NCBI RefSeq assembly: GCF_007004665.1
Contig: NZ_ML660060.1
Span: forward strand, 124,001 to 188,000
From: Denitrobaculum tricleocarpae
GTDB taxonomy: Bacteria; Pseudomonadota; Alphaproteobacteria; Kiloniellales; Kiloniellaceae
DNA: 64,000 nt
Direction of reading: 5' to 3'
Under the pieces are notes generated by a model, which saw only the letters and a program-made list of their open reading frames with translations, did no database searches and was not told where the DNA came from. Made by a program: the position numbers and the translations under genes. Below are positions 36,516 to 45,640 of this stretch, one piece after another. How positions within the stretch are numbered: position 1 is the stretch's first letter; the number at the start of each line of letters is the position of its first letter.

Positions 36516-37430
36516 ATGTTTTTGCAGGCCAAAGCCCTGGGGCAAAGCCTTTTCAGCCGGCCTTACCTTCTTCTCACCCTGACCATGCTGTTCTGGGGCG
36601 GCAACGCCGTGGCCGGGCAGCTGGTGGTGGGCGAGGTTTCGCCGCTGATGCTGACCTTTCTCCGCTGGCTGTTGGTCTGCAGCTTTCTCTGGGTGACGGC
36701 GGGGCGGCGGGTGATTGCCGAGTGGTCGGGCGTGCGGCCGCGCTTGCTCTGGATCACCGGAATGGCCCTGTGCGGTTTCACCGGCTTCAACTCTCTCTTC
36801 TATGTCGCGTCGCACGACACCACGGCGGTGAATATAGGGATCCTCCAGGGCTCGATTCCCGTGCTGGTTTTTCTGGGCGCATTCGCCCTGCACCGCACGC
36901 GCGTCGGCCTGCTGCAGGTGGTGGGGGCCGTGATTACGATCCTGGGCGTAATGGTGGTGGCGACGGCCGGCGACATCTCGCGCCTCACGACTCTGGCCTT
37001 CAATCCCGGCGACGTGACCATGATGATCGCCTGTCTGTTTTATTCCGCTTACGCGTCGGCGCTGCCGAACCGGCCGAAGGTTTCCGGGCTGGTCTTTTTC
37101 ACGGTCATGTCCCTGGTTGCCTGCGTTACGACCTTACCGCTGGCGCTTTATGAAGTTTTCTCCGGAACCGTCATCTGGCCGACACCCAAAGGCTGGGCCA
37201 TTGGACTCTACATTGCACTTTTTCCTTCCTTCATCGCCCAGATCTTTTTCATGCGGGGCGTAGAGCTGATCGGGCCGGGCAGGGCGGGGATCTTCGTCAA
37301 TCTGGTGCCGGTCTTCGCGGCCGGGCTGGCCGTCGTGATCCTGTCCGAAGTCTTCCAGCTCTATCACGCGGTCGCGCTGGTCTTGGTCCTTGGCGGTATC
37401 TGGCTGTCCGAGCGGCGTAAAGTGAGCTGA
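36516..37430 (+). CDS. EamA/DMT-family transporter
   Basis: A 304-residue membrane protein with about ten hydrophobic segments arranged as two EamA repeats. The first begins at LLTLTMLFWGGNAVAGQLVVGE and the second near MMIACLFYSAYASALPN. DMT proteins usually export amino acids or other metabolites. The gene is divergent from the TmpA-like gene across 232 bases. No substrate can be assigned. Confidence 0.88.
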   Translation: MFLQAKALGQSLFSRPYLLLTLTMLFWGGNAVAGQLVVGEVSPLMLTFLRWLLVCSFLWVTAGRRVIAEWSGVRPRLLWITGMALCGFTGFNSLFYVASHDTTAVNIGILQGSIPVLVFLGAFALHRTRVGLLQVVGAVITILGVMVVATAGDISRLTTLAFNPGDVTMMIACLFYSAYASALPNRPKVSGLVFFTVMSLVACVTTLPLALYEVFSGTVIWPTPKGWAIGLYIALFPSFIAQIFFMRGVELIGPGRAGIFVNLVPVFAAGLAVVILSEVFQLYHAVALVLVLGGIWLSERRKVS

Positions 37431-37562
37431 GACGCGTACCCTCGTTGGATTGAGCCGGGCTTCACGTCTAATTTTCATTCCTTACTGATAGCGTTTGAAT
37501 TATGAAAGAAAAAACTTTATTAATATAATCATCGTTTTCAATTCCCGGTCCAAGGCAACGAA

Positions 37563-38996
37563 ATGAGCAAAGCTGAGCAGGCGGTTTTGGGCTGGGGAGA
37601 TCTTCTGCGCTCGGGACACTTCGCCCGGCTCGCGCTGATCTGCACCGGAGTCTGGCTCCATGCCGCCGATGCCCTGATGGTCGCCACGCTCATTCCAAGC
37701 ATCCTGGCCGACATTGGCGGGGCTGCGCTGGTGGCCTGGACCATCGCCCTCTACGAAATCGGATCGATCGCAGCCGGGGCGGCGAGCGCCCTCTTGAGTC
37801 TGCGCTATGGATTGCAGCGGGTCATGACGCTCGCGGCTTTGCTCTACGGCGCGGGCTGTATCATCAGCGCCCTTGCACCTGATATGCCGGTGATGCTTGC
37901 GGGGCGCCTGTTCCAGGGGCTGGGTGGCGGCGGACTGATGGCCCTGGCCTTTGTGGCGATCAACCGGCTCTTCCCCCGCGAGCATATGCCCCGGGTCATG
38001 GCGGTTCTCTCGATCCTCTGGGGCGCATCCGCCTTCAGCGGCCCTTTGGTCGGCGGGGTTTTCGCGGAGCTCGGCATCTGGCGCGGCGGCTTCTGGTTTT
38101 TCGCGATCCAGGCCTTCGCCCTGTCGGTCTGGATCTTCCTGGGCCTGCGGGACCAGAAAAGGGGAGAGGAAAATCACGAGGGGCGGATTCCGGTCTGGCG
38201 TCTGTTGGTTCTCTCGTCGGGCGTGGTCTGCATTGCCGCCGCCGGGATCGAGGTCTCGCCGATCCGTTCACCGCTGCTGGTGGTTTTAGGCACCGCGATC
38301 CTGGCGGTATTTCTGCGCATGGATAGCCGCCGGCACGCCAATCGTCTCTTGCCCCTGCGCCCCCTCGATCCGCGTCATGGGGTCGGCGCGGCCCTGCTGA
38401 TGATCTTCTGTTTCACGGCTTCGACCATTGCGATCAGCGCCTACGGTCCGGTGCTGATGGTCATCCTCTTCGATAGCTCTGCTCTGGTTGCCGGTTATAT
38501 TCTGGCGCTTTCGGCGATCAGCTGGACGGTTGCGGCGGTCGTCACGTCCGGCGCGCCGGAGCGGCGGGACCCTTGGCTGATCATGACCGGCATGATCGTT
38601 CTGACCGTCAGTATTGTCGGTTTTCTCTATGCCATCCCCAACGGTCCCCTGCCCCTGATTGCTGTCATTGCCGTTATCGAAGGCGCAGGCTTTGGTATGG
38701 CCTGGACCTTCATTCTGCGCCGCGCGACTGCGATTGCCGCGGAGGAGGATAAAGACCGGATCGCGTCGGCCATGCCCACCATCCAGCGCCTGGGCTATGC
38801 GGTCGGGGCTGCCTATGTCGGGATTCTGGCCAATGCGGCGGGCTTCGCCGACGATACGGTCCCGGAGATCGCGAGATCCGTCGGCTTCTGGATCTTCGCC
38901 GGCACGCTTCCCTTCGCGGTGGTTGGCCTGGCCGCGGCCTGGGCATTCGTTCGTGCGGACACCACGGCCGCGCGGCAAGGCGGTTCCGCCGCATGA
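37563..38996 (+). CDS. MFS transporter, probable 14-segment drug/metabolite exporter
   Basis: A 477-residue membrane protein with about 14 hydrophobic segments. The MFS family signs are the loop after the second segment (SLRYGLQRVMTLA) and motif C-like LWGASAFSGPLVGGVFAELG near residue 155-170, typical of exporters. It stands alone with its own AT-rich upstream region. A MITE-like element starts 37 bases after its stop. Confidence 0.85.
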   Translation: MSKAEQAVLGWGDLLRSGHFARLALICTGVWLHAADALMVATLIPSILADIGGAALVAWTIALYEIGSIAAGAASALLSLRYGLQRVMTLAALLYGAGCIISALAPDMPVMLAGRLFQGLGGGGLMALAFVAINRLFPREHMPRVMAVLSILWGASAFSGPLVGGVFAELGIWRGGFWFFAIQAFALSVWIFLGLRDQKRGEENHEGRIPVWRLLVLSSGVVCIAAAGIEVSPIRSPLLVVLGTAILAVFLRMDSRRHANRLLPLRPLDPRHGVGAALLMIFCFTASTIAISAYGPVLMVILFDSSALVAGYILALSAISWTVAAVVTSGAPERRDPWLIMTGMIVLTVSIVGFLYAIPNGPLPLIAVIAVIEGAGFGMAWTFILRRATAIAAEEDKDRIASAMPTIQRLGYAVGAAYVGILANAAGFADDTVPEIARSVGFWIFAGTLPFAVVGLAAAWAFVRADTTAARQGGSAA

Positions 38997-39032
38997 TCCG
39001 CTTCGCCGTTGCGGTCGTGAAATTGCCGGGCT

Positions 39033-39247
39033 AGGGTCTGTTGATGTTCAGGATATCGTCGTGGCGGGTGATATTTTATCAGCGGTTAGGAGCAAGTGGC
39101 ACAGTGTGGTGGATCCACACAAGGCACTTGCGACGCTTCCGCTGGTAAAATACGACCCGTCCTGGAAGGATTGCTCAGAGATAAAGCGAGTTTTCGTCGC
39201 TCTATCTCTGAGCAACCCCGGCGGTGTCCTGAACATCAACAGACCCT
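39033..39247. mobile_element. 215-bp MITE-like palindromic element with 21-bp terminal inverted repeats
   Basis: A perfect 21-bp inverted repeat bounds the element: 39033-39053 (AGGGTCTGTTGATGTTC...) and 39227-39247. Inside are two large hairpins. One is 39065-39085 with 39139-39159 (stem pattern CGGGT..TATTTTA.CAGCGG), enclosing GCAAGTG/CACTTGC and TGTGG/CCACA. The other is 39171-39183 with 39203-39215 (TTGCTCAGAGATA), with AGCGA/TCGCT inside. No transposase frame fits. No clear target-site duplication is seen; the flanks are CT and GG. Nested stem-loops with terminal repeats are typical of non-autonomous mobile repeats. It lies between the MFS gene and the transaldolase, 47 bases before the latter's start. 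Confidence 0.75.
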
Positions 39248-39294
39248 GGGGTCGCCATCGCTGTCCTTCACCTTCAGACAGGCTCTCATCTCTT

Positions 39295-39942
39295 ATGAAG
39301 CTCTTGATCGACACCGCCGAGCGGAGCCTATGGCAAAAGCTTGCATCGAGCGGGATCTATTGCGGCGTGACCACCAATCCCCTGCTGATTCAGCGTGCCG
39401 GTCTGAGCTGCAGTCTCGAGACGCTGTCCGAACTTCACCGGACCGCGGTCGGAGCCGGCTTTGGAGAGATCCAGATGCAGTCCTGGGGTGAGACGCCGGA
39501 AGTCCTGTCGGACATGGCCCTGCGTTTGGCGGACCTGGGACCCGAGGTCGTCGTGAAGTTGCCGGCGACCCCGGCGGGCTTCAGCTCTGCAAGCAGACTT
39601 CGTCTGGAGCGGCGGGAGACCCGGGTGACCATGACGGCGATCTATGCACCGGGTCAGGTGATCGCAGCCGCCGCCTTCGGTGCTGCCTATGCTGCGCCTT
39701 ACTATGCACGCTTGCAGGAGGCGGGAGAAGACGCCGATGCGATTCTCACACGGATGCAGCTTGCGGCAGGAACGGACACGCAATTGCTGCTGGCCAGCCT
39801 GCGCAGCGTCGAGCAGGTGGTGCACCTGAGCAGCCAGGGACACCGCTGCTTCACCTTGCCGCCGCCGGTCGCCCAGAGTCTGCTCGAGAGCGATCTCGCG
39901 GCTAAAGCGGTTGCCGAGTTCGACGCCGCGGCCCGAGGTTAG
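39295..39942 (+). CDS. Transaldolase-family protein (fructose-6-phosphate aldolase-like)
   Basis: A 215-residue TIM-barrel protein from the ATG at 39295 (MKLLIDTAERSLWQKLASSG); a longer frame upstream is only read-through of the palindromic element. The Schiff-base lysine is in VVVKLPATPAG, and TNPLLI and MTAIYAPGQ match the short transaldolase/FSA group. It would move dihydroxyacetone or C3 units between sugar phosphates. It is convergent with a PfkB sugar kinase 31 bases away, so a shared sugar role is possible. Confidence 0.85.
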   Translation: MKLLIDTAERSLWQKLASSGIYCGVTTNPLLIQRAGLSCSLETLSELHRTAVGAGFGEIQMQSWGETPEVLSDMALRLADLGPEVVVKLPATPAGFSSASRLRLERRETRVTMTAIYAPGQVIAAAAFGAAYAAPYYARLQEAGEDADAILTRMQLAAGTDTQLLLASLRSVEQVVHLSSQGHRCFTLPPPVAQSLLESDLAAKAVAEFDAAARG

Positions 39943-39973
39943 AAGATTCACTCAAACCTCATGAGCGGTCAGC

Positions 39974-40975
39974 CTACTGGCTTTCGTCCTGTGCAAGGCC
40001 TTGAACCTGTTCCCGGGTCGGCGGATTGCAGCCGGTTTCCGCGCAGTTTAGTCCGGCGATTGTACTGGCGAAGTCGAGCATCTGAGTGAGATCGTCTTCG
40101 CTCAAGGCGGCGAGGCCGGCCTTCGTGAGCTTGGCGTTGTCTTTCAACCAGGCGAGCAGGCCCGCCTGAAAGGAGTCGCCGGCCCCGATGCTGTCGCCCT
40201 TTTCCTCGTCGTCTCCGGTAAAGGATTTCGCGGGCCGTGAGGCCGACAGGCTCGAAGCCGTGTAGGCCGTTGCCCCTTCCTTGCCGCGGGTCAGGACCGC
40301 GAGAGAGATCGCATGCTCGCTCATGGCGCGGCGGATGGCGTCTTCGGGCGCGAGGCCCGGGTAGAAGTAGTCGAGGTCTTCGTCGCTGGCTTTGATCATA
40401 TCCGCCAGATGCAGCATGGCCATCAGCCGTGCGCGGTAATCAGTGTCATCGGAGATCAGGCGCATCCTGACGTTGGGGTCGAGCGACACCACGGCCCCGC
40501 GTGCGATGGCGGCGTCCATGGCGGTCGCCCAGGAGAGGGTATCTTCCTTTTCGATCAGGGCGAGGGAGCCGATCTGAAAGGCTTCAACCTGGCCCGGCAG
40601 CGCCGCTGTCACCGCTGCGGGTTCCAACTGACGGTCCGCCGTGTCCTGGCGATAGAAGCTGTAGCTTGGGCTGCCTTCCGGGTCGAGTGAGACAACTGCG
40701 AGTGACGTGGGGGCCTGCACCAGGTCCGACATCAGCGCTGTTACGCCCGAGTCCTCCAGGCGTGCCATGAGCAGTGCGCCGAGGGAATCGTCTGACAGCG
40801 GACAGAGAAAGCCGACGTCAATCTGCAAGCGTCCGAGTGCGATCGCGCAGTTATAAGGAGAGCCGCCCGGGCAGGCCTCGTAGAGCGGTCCGCTCTGACC
40901 CTCGCCGGAGAGTTGGGGACGGTGGACGAAATCGATCAGGCTTTCACCGGCAACGACAATCATGGTTCTGCTCAT
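39974..40975 (-). CDS. PfkB-family carbohydrate kinase, fructokinase-like
   Basis: A 333-residue ribokinase-fold kinase. The N-terminus AGESLIDFVH with CPGGSPYNCAIALGRLQ is the sugar-binding part, and the C-terminal signature GDSIGAGDSFQAGLLAWL holds the catalytic aspartate. Length and pattern match fructokinase-type enzymes. The last residues contain CAETGCNPPTREQV. It phosphorylates a free sugar, probably fructose, at the expense of ATP. Confidence 0.9.
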   Translation of the reverse strand: MSRTMIVVAGESLIDFVHRPQLSGEGQSGPLYEACPGGSPYNCAIALGRLQIDVGFLCPLSDDSLGALLMARLEDSGVTALMSDLVQAPTSLAVVSLDPEGSPSYSFYRQDTADRQLEPAAVTAALPGQVEAFQIGSLALIEKEDTLSWATAMDAAIARGAVVSLDPNVRMRLISDDTDYRARLMAMLHLADMIKASDEDLDYFYPGLAPEDAIRRAMSEHAISLAVLTRGKEGATAYTASSLSASRPAKSFTGDDEEKGDSIGAGDSFQAGLLAWLKDNAKLTKAGLAALSEDDLTQMLDFASTIAGLNCAETGCNPPTREQVQGLAQDESQ

Positions 40976-41074
40976 CCAGGCACATCATACGCTGCCGCAA
41001 GAATGGCGCGTTCTGCCTCGGCTGCAATGACTTTTTTCCCAAGAGGGAGATTGTCCCGCGTCCCGGATAGCGCG

Positions 41075-42643
41075 TTATGCTTTCCGCATGCTCGCCCTTG
41101 GCAGCTTGATGTCGAAGTTCGCGCGGATCTGCCGGTCGAGATCCTCGGAGATGTGATCGGGGAAGAGGTTGCCGAGAATGCGGCGCTTTTCCTCAATGGC
41201 TTTGCGGATCAGGTCGGGCTTGCCCAACTCTTCCCACTCCTTGGGCGAGGTGCGGTCGCCCAGCGCCGGGTAAACATATTCGGTCTGCATGAGTTCGAGC
41301 GTCTGCGCGTGGCCCAGGTAGTGCCCCGGACCTTCCAGGCAGACCTGGCGCATGGTCTCGACCGAGATGGATTCGTCGGTGACCTCGATGCCCCGTACGC
41401 AGCGCAGGCACTGGCCGATCATGTCGTTGTCGATGATCAGGCTCTCCATGCAAAACCCGAGAAGCGAGCCGTGCATGCCCACGGATTCGTAGACCATGTT
41501 CAGGCCGGAGAGGCCCGCCATGACATTGGTGATCCCCTTTTCGTAGCCCGACTGTGGATCCGGCAGCTTGGCGTCGGCCATGCCCGCCGCCGAGCCGCCA
41601 GGCAGGCCATAGAAATGGTGCATCTGGGCGCAGGCGGCGCTGAGCAGAGCCTGTTCGCCGGAGCCGCCCGACATGGCGCCGGTGCGCAGATCCGAGACGA
41701 AGGGCCAGGTCCCGAAGATGGCGGGATGACCCGGCTTGATGGCATTCACATAGATAAGGCCCGCGATGCACTCGGCGGTCGCCTGGGTCACCGTTCCGGC
41801 AATGGCTGCGGGGGCGGTCGCGCCCGCCTGACCGGCGGAGAGCAGCAGGACCGGCATACCGCCCCGGATACAAACCTCCATGACTTCGCAGGATTCGGTC
41901 GCGAACTTGAGCGGCGGCACCACGAAGCAGTTGGTATTGGAGACGAAGGGACGGGCGCGCCACTGGTCCTCGCCGCCGGCGATCATCTGCAGCATCTCGA
42001 TGGACTTTTGGGCGTTCTCGGCGGTGGTGAAGCTGGTGCCGATATGTTTCCGGGTTCCGCTAACCGCCGCGTAGACGGTGTTGAGGTCCAGATCCGCCGG
42101 ATCTTCCATGTCCCGGGCGACCATGGGCCGCTGAAAAAAATGGACGTTGTCGAGGGTCTCCACGATCCGGCCCGCATCGTAGATATCTTGAAGGTTAGAC
42201 TCCCGGTACGCGCGGTTCTCCACGTCGACCAGATGGACGGCGGCCCCGGCGGTTCCATAATGCACGCGATTTCCACCCGGCCGGATATCATGCTTTTCGA
42301 CCTGGCCGAAAAGTGTGAAATCCCGGTTGGCTTTTGCCAGCGTGTCCTCGACCAGTGCGGCGGAGAAGCGCAGACGCCCATCGTCGCCCAGTGTTGCGCC
42401 CGCCGCAGTCATGATTTCGATCCCGGACTCCGGCGCATCCGCGAGGCCGATTTCAGCCAGGATCTTCAGGACGGCCTGATGGATCTTCTGCAGCGAGGCA
42501 TCGTCCAGCGGCTTGAAGTTCCCGCCCTCAAGCCCGGGGCGGATCGGGCGTACATTATCCGCAAGGGGTGCGGCGCGGAGGGCCTTCCGGGCGTCCCGTC
42601 CGCCGGCACGGCGGCTTTTGCGTTCTCTTTGCACTTGCGTCAT
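41075..42643 (-). CDS. MttB-family (trimethylamine/quaternary amine) methyltransferase without pyrrolysine
   Basis: A 522-residue TIM-barrel protein of the MttB superfamily. The frame has no in-frame amber codon, so it lacks pyrrolysine and belongs with the MtgB-like group that acts on glycine betaine and similar quaternary amines. Family features include a glycine-rich NRVHYGTAGAAVHLVD segment and MHHFYGLPGGSAAGMADAK. Such enzymes pass the methyl group to a corrinoid protein, yet no corrinoid-binding protein is encoded nearby. It lies 63 bases downstream of the DMGDH-like gene and is probably in its operon. Exact substrate unknown. Confidence 0.88.
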   Translation of the reverse strand: MTQVQRERKSRRAGGRDARKALRAAPLADNVRPIRPGLEGGNFKPLDDASLQKIHQAVLKILAEIGLADAPESGIEIMTAAGATLGDDGRLRFSAALVEDTLAKANRDFTLFGQVEKHDIRPGGNRVHYGTAGAAVHLVDVENRAYRESNLQDIYDAGRIVETLDNVHFFQRPMVARDMEDPADLDLNTVYAAVSGTRKHIGTSFTTAENAQKSIEMLQMIAGGEDQWRARPFVSNTNCFVVPPLKFATESCEVMEVCIRGGMPVLLLSAGQAGATAPAAIAGTVTQATAECIAGLIYVNAIKPGHPAIFGTWPFVSDLRTGAMSGGSGEQALLSAACAQMHHFYGLPGGSAAGMADAKLPDPQSGYEKGITNVMAGLSGLNMVYESVGMHGSLLGFCMESLIIDNDMIGQCLRCVRGIEVTDESISVETMRQVCLEGPGHYLGHAQTLELMQTEYVYPALGDRTSPKEWEELGKPDLIRKAIEEKRRILGNLFPDHISEDLDRQIRANFDIKLPRASMRKA

Positions 42644-42706
42644 GACGGCGGACTCCTGGCGTAATGGGTCTAAAGCAGTTTCCTGAAATCCTGCGGGTCT
42701 GCGGCT

Positions 42707-45145
42707 TTACGCCCGCAGCCGCTCGTTCTCCGGATCGTAGAGCGGTTCGCGCGCGACCACGGCCTTGCGCCGCTCGCCCAGGACCTCCACCTCCAGCTCG
42801 GTCCCTTCCGCGGCGCAGTCGATATCGATGGTCGCCAGGGCAATCGACTTTTCGATCCTGTGCCCGTAGCCGCCGGAGGTCACGAAACCGATACGCTTGT
42901 CGCCTTTCCAGACGCTCGAGAGATAGACGGCATCGGCCGAGCCGTCTTCGAGCAGCAAGGGCGCGAAGGTCTGTTTGACGCCTGCTTCCTTCTCCTTGCG
43001 GAGCGCCTCCTGTCCGATGAAGGGCGTCGGTTTGTCGAGCCTGATAAAGCGGTCGAGGCCACCCTCGAACATGGAGTAGTCGTTGGTCAGGTCATGTTTC
43101 CAGGCGCGGTAACACTTCTCCAGACGCATGGATTCCATGGCGTACATGCCGTAATCGATGATCCCGTAGGGTTCCCCGGCGGCCCAGAGCTTGTCGTAGA
43201 TGCCCAGGACATGCTCGATCGGAAGGTGGAGTTCCCAACCGAGCTCGCCGAGGTAGGAAACCCGCACCGCAAAACCCCGCGCCATGCCGATTTCGATCGG
43301 CTGGTGGGTCAGCCAGGGGAAAGCCTCGTTCGAGAAATCCTTGTTGCAGACCGAAGACAGCAGATCGCGCGACTTCGGCCCCGCAACCACCAGCGAAGTC
43401 CAGCTGCCGGTCTTGTTTTCGATGGTGATGGGCGACCCGGCGGGAATGTGCTGCTCCAGCCAATCCCGGTCGTGCCATTCCGCGGCTGCTGCCGTGATCA
43501 GCAGGAAGTGATCCTCTGAAAAGCGTGTGATCGTCATTTCGGTCAGGATCTTGCCCTTCTCGGTCGCGAAGTAGATCAGGCCGATCCGTCCCGCTTTCGG
43601 CAGCGCGCCGGTCACCATGCCGCGCAGCCATTCTGCGGCGCCTTCGCCAGAAACCTCAAAGCGCGAGAAGCCGCAGAGGTCCATCAGACCGACCCGGTCG
43701 CGGATGGCGAGGCACTCTTCGCGCACCGCGTCGAACCAGTTGGTGTGGTGGTAGCTGGCTTTCTGAACCGCTTCGTCCTTGCCCGGACGTGGGAACCAGA
43801 CCGGGCGCTCCCAGCCTGCCGCGGCGCCGAACATTGCGCCCTTAGCCTTCAGTTTCTCGTAAAGAGGAGAGGTGCGGGCCTGACGACCAGCCGGCCACTC
43901 CTGCGCCGGGAAGTGGATCGCGTACTCGTGGGCGTAGATTTCCTTCGCCTTCTCGACGCAGTACTCATGGGTTGCGTAACTGGTAAAGCGGCGCGGGTCC
44001 ACGGCCCACATGTCACCGTCGGTCTCGCCCTCGACGATCCATTCGGCGCAGACCTTACCGGCGCCGCCGGACTGCACGATGCCGAAAGTGAAGACGCAGG
44101 CCTCAAAGGCGTTGGGGACGCCCGGCATGGGGCCGATGAGGGGATTGCCGTCCGGCGCGTAGGGGATCGGGCCGTTCACGACGCGGGTCACGCCGGCGGT
44201 GCCCAGCAGGGGTACGCGGGCGCAGGCGTCCTCGATGTACCACTCCAGCCGCTCCAGATCATCCGGATAGAGCTGGAACGAGAAATCCTCGGGCATGGGG
44301 TCGTTCTTGGTGATCCAGTGCGGCGTCGCCTGTTCTTCATAGGGACCGAGCAACAGGCCGTTCTTTTCCTGGCGCAGGTAATAGGAGCTGTCGGGATCGC
44401 GCAGAAGCGGCAGCAGTTTGCCGTGCGCTTCCAGCTCGGGAATCTCTTCGGTGATCAGGTACTGATGGGCCATGGTCGCGCAGGGCACTTCCCGGCCGAA
44501 CATGCGGCCGACTTCCTGGGCCCGGTAGCCGGCGGCATTGACCACGAACTCGCAGCGGACTTCGCCTTTTTCGGTCTCGATGACCCATTCGCCGTTTTCT
44601 CGCCGCACGCCGCTGACCGGACAGAAGCGGATGACCTTTGCCCCCAGGTTGCGTGCCCCTTTGGCGTAGGCCTGCGTAAGCTGCGCGGGGTCGATATCGC
44701 CATCGTTGGGGTCCCAGACACCGCCGAGGATGTCGTGGGTTTCCATGAAGGGATAGACCTCCTTCATCTGCGCGTTGGACACCATGTCCATCTCGAGACC
44801 CAGATGGTTGGCCATCGCCGTGACGTGACGGAATTCGTCCATGCGGTCCTGGCTGTGGGCCAGGCGGACCGAACCGGTGACGTGATAGTTCATGGGGTAG
44901 TCGACCTCATCACCCAGGCGGGTGAAGAGATCAGTCGAGTAGGCCTGCATCTTCATCACGGCAAGCGAGCCTGAGAAGTTTGGGCAGTTGCCCGCGGCGT
45001 GCCAGGAAGATCCGGAGGTCAGCTCGTTCTTTTCCAGCAGCAGACAGTCGCTCCAGCCCATTTTGGCGAGGTGGTAAAGGATCGAGCAACCGACCGCGCC
45101 TCCGCCGATAATGACCACACGTGCTGTACTCGGTAACTCCGCCAT
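42707..45145 (-). CDS. FAD-dependent dimethylglycine/sarcosine dehydrogenase-like protein with GcvT domain
   Basis: An 812-residue protein with two parts. Residues 1-400 are a DAO-type FAD domain: dinucleotide motif VVIIGGGAVGCSILYHLAK and SSWHAAGNCP, where DMGDH-like enzymes attach FAD to histidine. Residues about 430-812 are the GcvT/aminomethyltransferase folate-binding domain (GLMDLCGFSRFEVSGEGA; LGELGWELHLP). These enzymes oxidise N-methyl groups and hand the one-carbon unit to tetrahydrofolate, which would feed glyA. No separate electron acceptor gene is seen. A GbdR-like regulator is divergent. Dimethylglycine, sarcosine or a related N-methyl compound is the likely substrate. Confidence 0.92.
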   Translation of the reverse strand: MAELPSTARVVIIGGGAVGCSILYHLAKMGWSDCLLLEKNELTSGSSWHAAGNCPNFSGSLAVMKMQAYSTDLFTRLGDEVDYPMNYHVTGSVRLAHSQDRMDEFRHVTAMANHLGLEMDMVSNAQMKEVYPFMETHDILGGVWDPNDGDIDPAQLTQAYAKGARNLGAKVIRFCPVSGVRRENGEWVIETEKGEVRCEFVVNAAGYRAQEVGRMFGREVPCATMAHQYLITEEIPELEAHGKLLPLLRDPDSSYYLRQEKNGLLLGPYEEQATPHWITKNDPMPEDFSFQLYPDDLERLEWYIEDACARVPLLGTAGVTRVVNGPIPYAPDGNPLIGPMPGVPNAFEACVFTFGIVQSGGAGKVCAEWIVEGETDGDMWAVDPRRFTSYATHEYCVEKAKEIYAHEYAIHFPAQEWPAGRQARTSPLYEKLKAKGAMFGAAAGWERPVWFPRPGKDEAVQKASYHHTNWFDAVREECLAIRDRVGLMDLCGFSRFEVSGEGAAEWLRGMVTGALPKAGRIGLIYFATEKGKILTEMTITRFSEDHFLLITAAAAEWHDRDWLEQHIPAGSPITIENKTGSWTSLVVAGPKSRDLLSSVCNKDFSNEAFPWLTHQPIEIGMARGFAVRVSYLGELGWELHLPIEHVLGIYDKLWAAGEPYGIIDYGMYAMESMRLEKCYRAWKHDLTNDYSMFEGGLDRFIRLDKPTPFIGQEALRKEKEAGVKQTFAPLLLEDGSADAVYLSSVWKGDKRIGFVTSGGYGHRIEKSIALATIDIDCAAEGTELEVEVLGERRKAVVAREPLYDPENERLRA

Positions 45146-45640
45146 CTCTCAGTCTTCCTATCGTGTATGTTTCTTCGCGTATATTTCTGCACAGCCTTCC
45201 GGCTTTGAGGGATTATACCATCCCCTGCAGACGCTTTGTCGTTATTCGAATAGCCGGTATTCATCCGGCTGATTTTTGTTCGGCATCCGTCCCGCTTGAC
45301 GGATAGGCCTCTGCCCCGCGCAAGTCGACATCTTCCCCGTTTTGGGGCTCCGCAGTTTTGTCAATTTGCGGCGCGCACCGCTGCGATATGCGACCGCCGG
45401 ACTTTTGATTTTCCTGGAGGTTGCAAAGCCGCTGAAAACGGGCGTTTTACCTTGTTGCAGTGCAACCTCGAACCTCCAACGCTTCAAATTGGTGTCAAAC
45501 AGTTGTCAGGCCGGGTTTTGAAGGCCCTTTTCTTCATCTTTGGAATGCTATAGTTCAAATCCATGCGCGTTGTCTGCGGATCGTAAGATGAATCGCGTAA
45601 CAGGAAAAATAGTGTAAAAATTCAACTTGAAGTTGGCGGA
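45146..45640. promoter_or_regulatory. Divergent promoter region with inverted repeats
   Basis: About 495 bases separate the DMGDH-like gene from its divergent regulator. GAGGTTGCA (45417-45425) is repeated in inverse as TGCAACCTC (45461-45469), with AACCTCC again at 45471-45477 and a TTGCAGTGCAA palindrome at 45455-45465. Paired half-sites fit an AraC-type regulator such as the adjacent GbdR-like protein. The rest holds no supported gene. Confidence 0.5.

Noticed and set aside
39033-39247. Complete insertion sequence
   Set aside because: Only 215 bases lie between the inverted ends and no transposase frame is present, so it can at most be a non-autonomous derivative.
38659-39294. Long N-terminal extension of the transaldolase
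   Set aside because: This part reads through the end of the MFS gene in another frame and through the palindromic element; the family start is the ATG at 39295.
41075-42643. Possible pyrrolysine (in-frame amber) MttB
   Set aside because: The frame is continuous without an internal TAG, so it is a non-pyrrolysine member.
40913-42664. 583-codon plus-strand frame opposite the MttB-family gene
   Set aside because: Antisense to a recognisable methyltransferase and without any conserved pattern.
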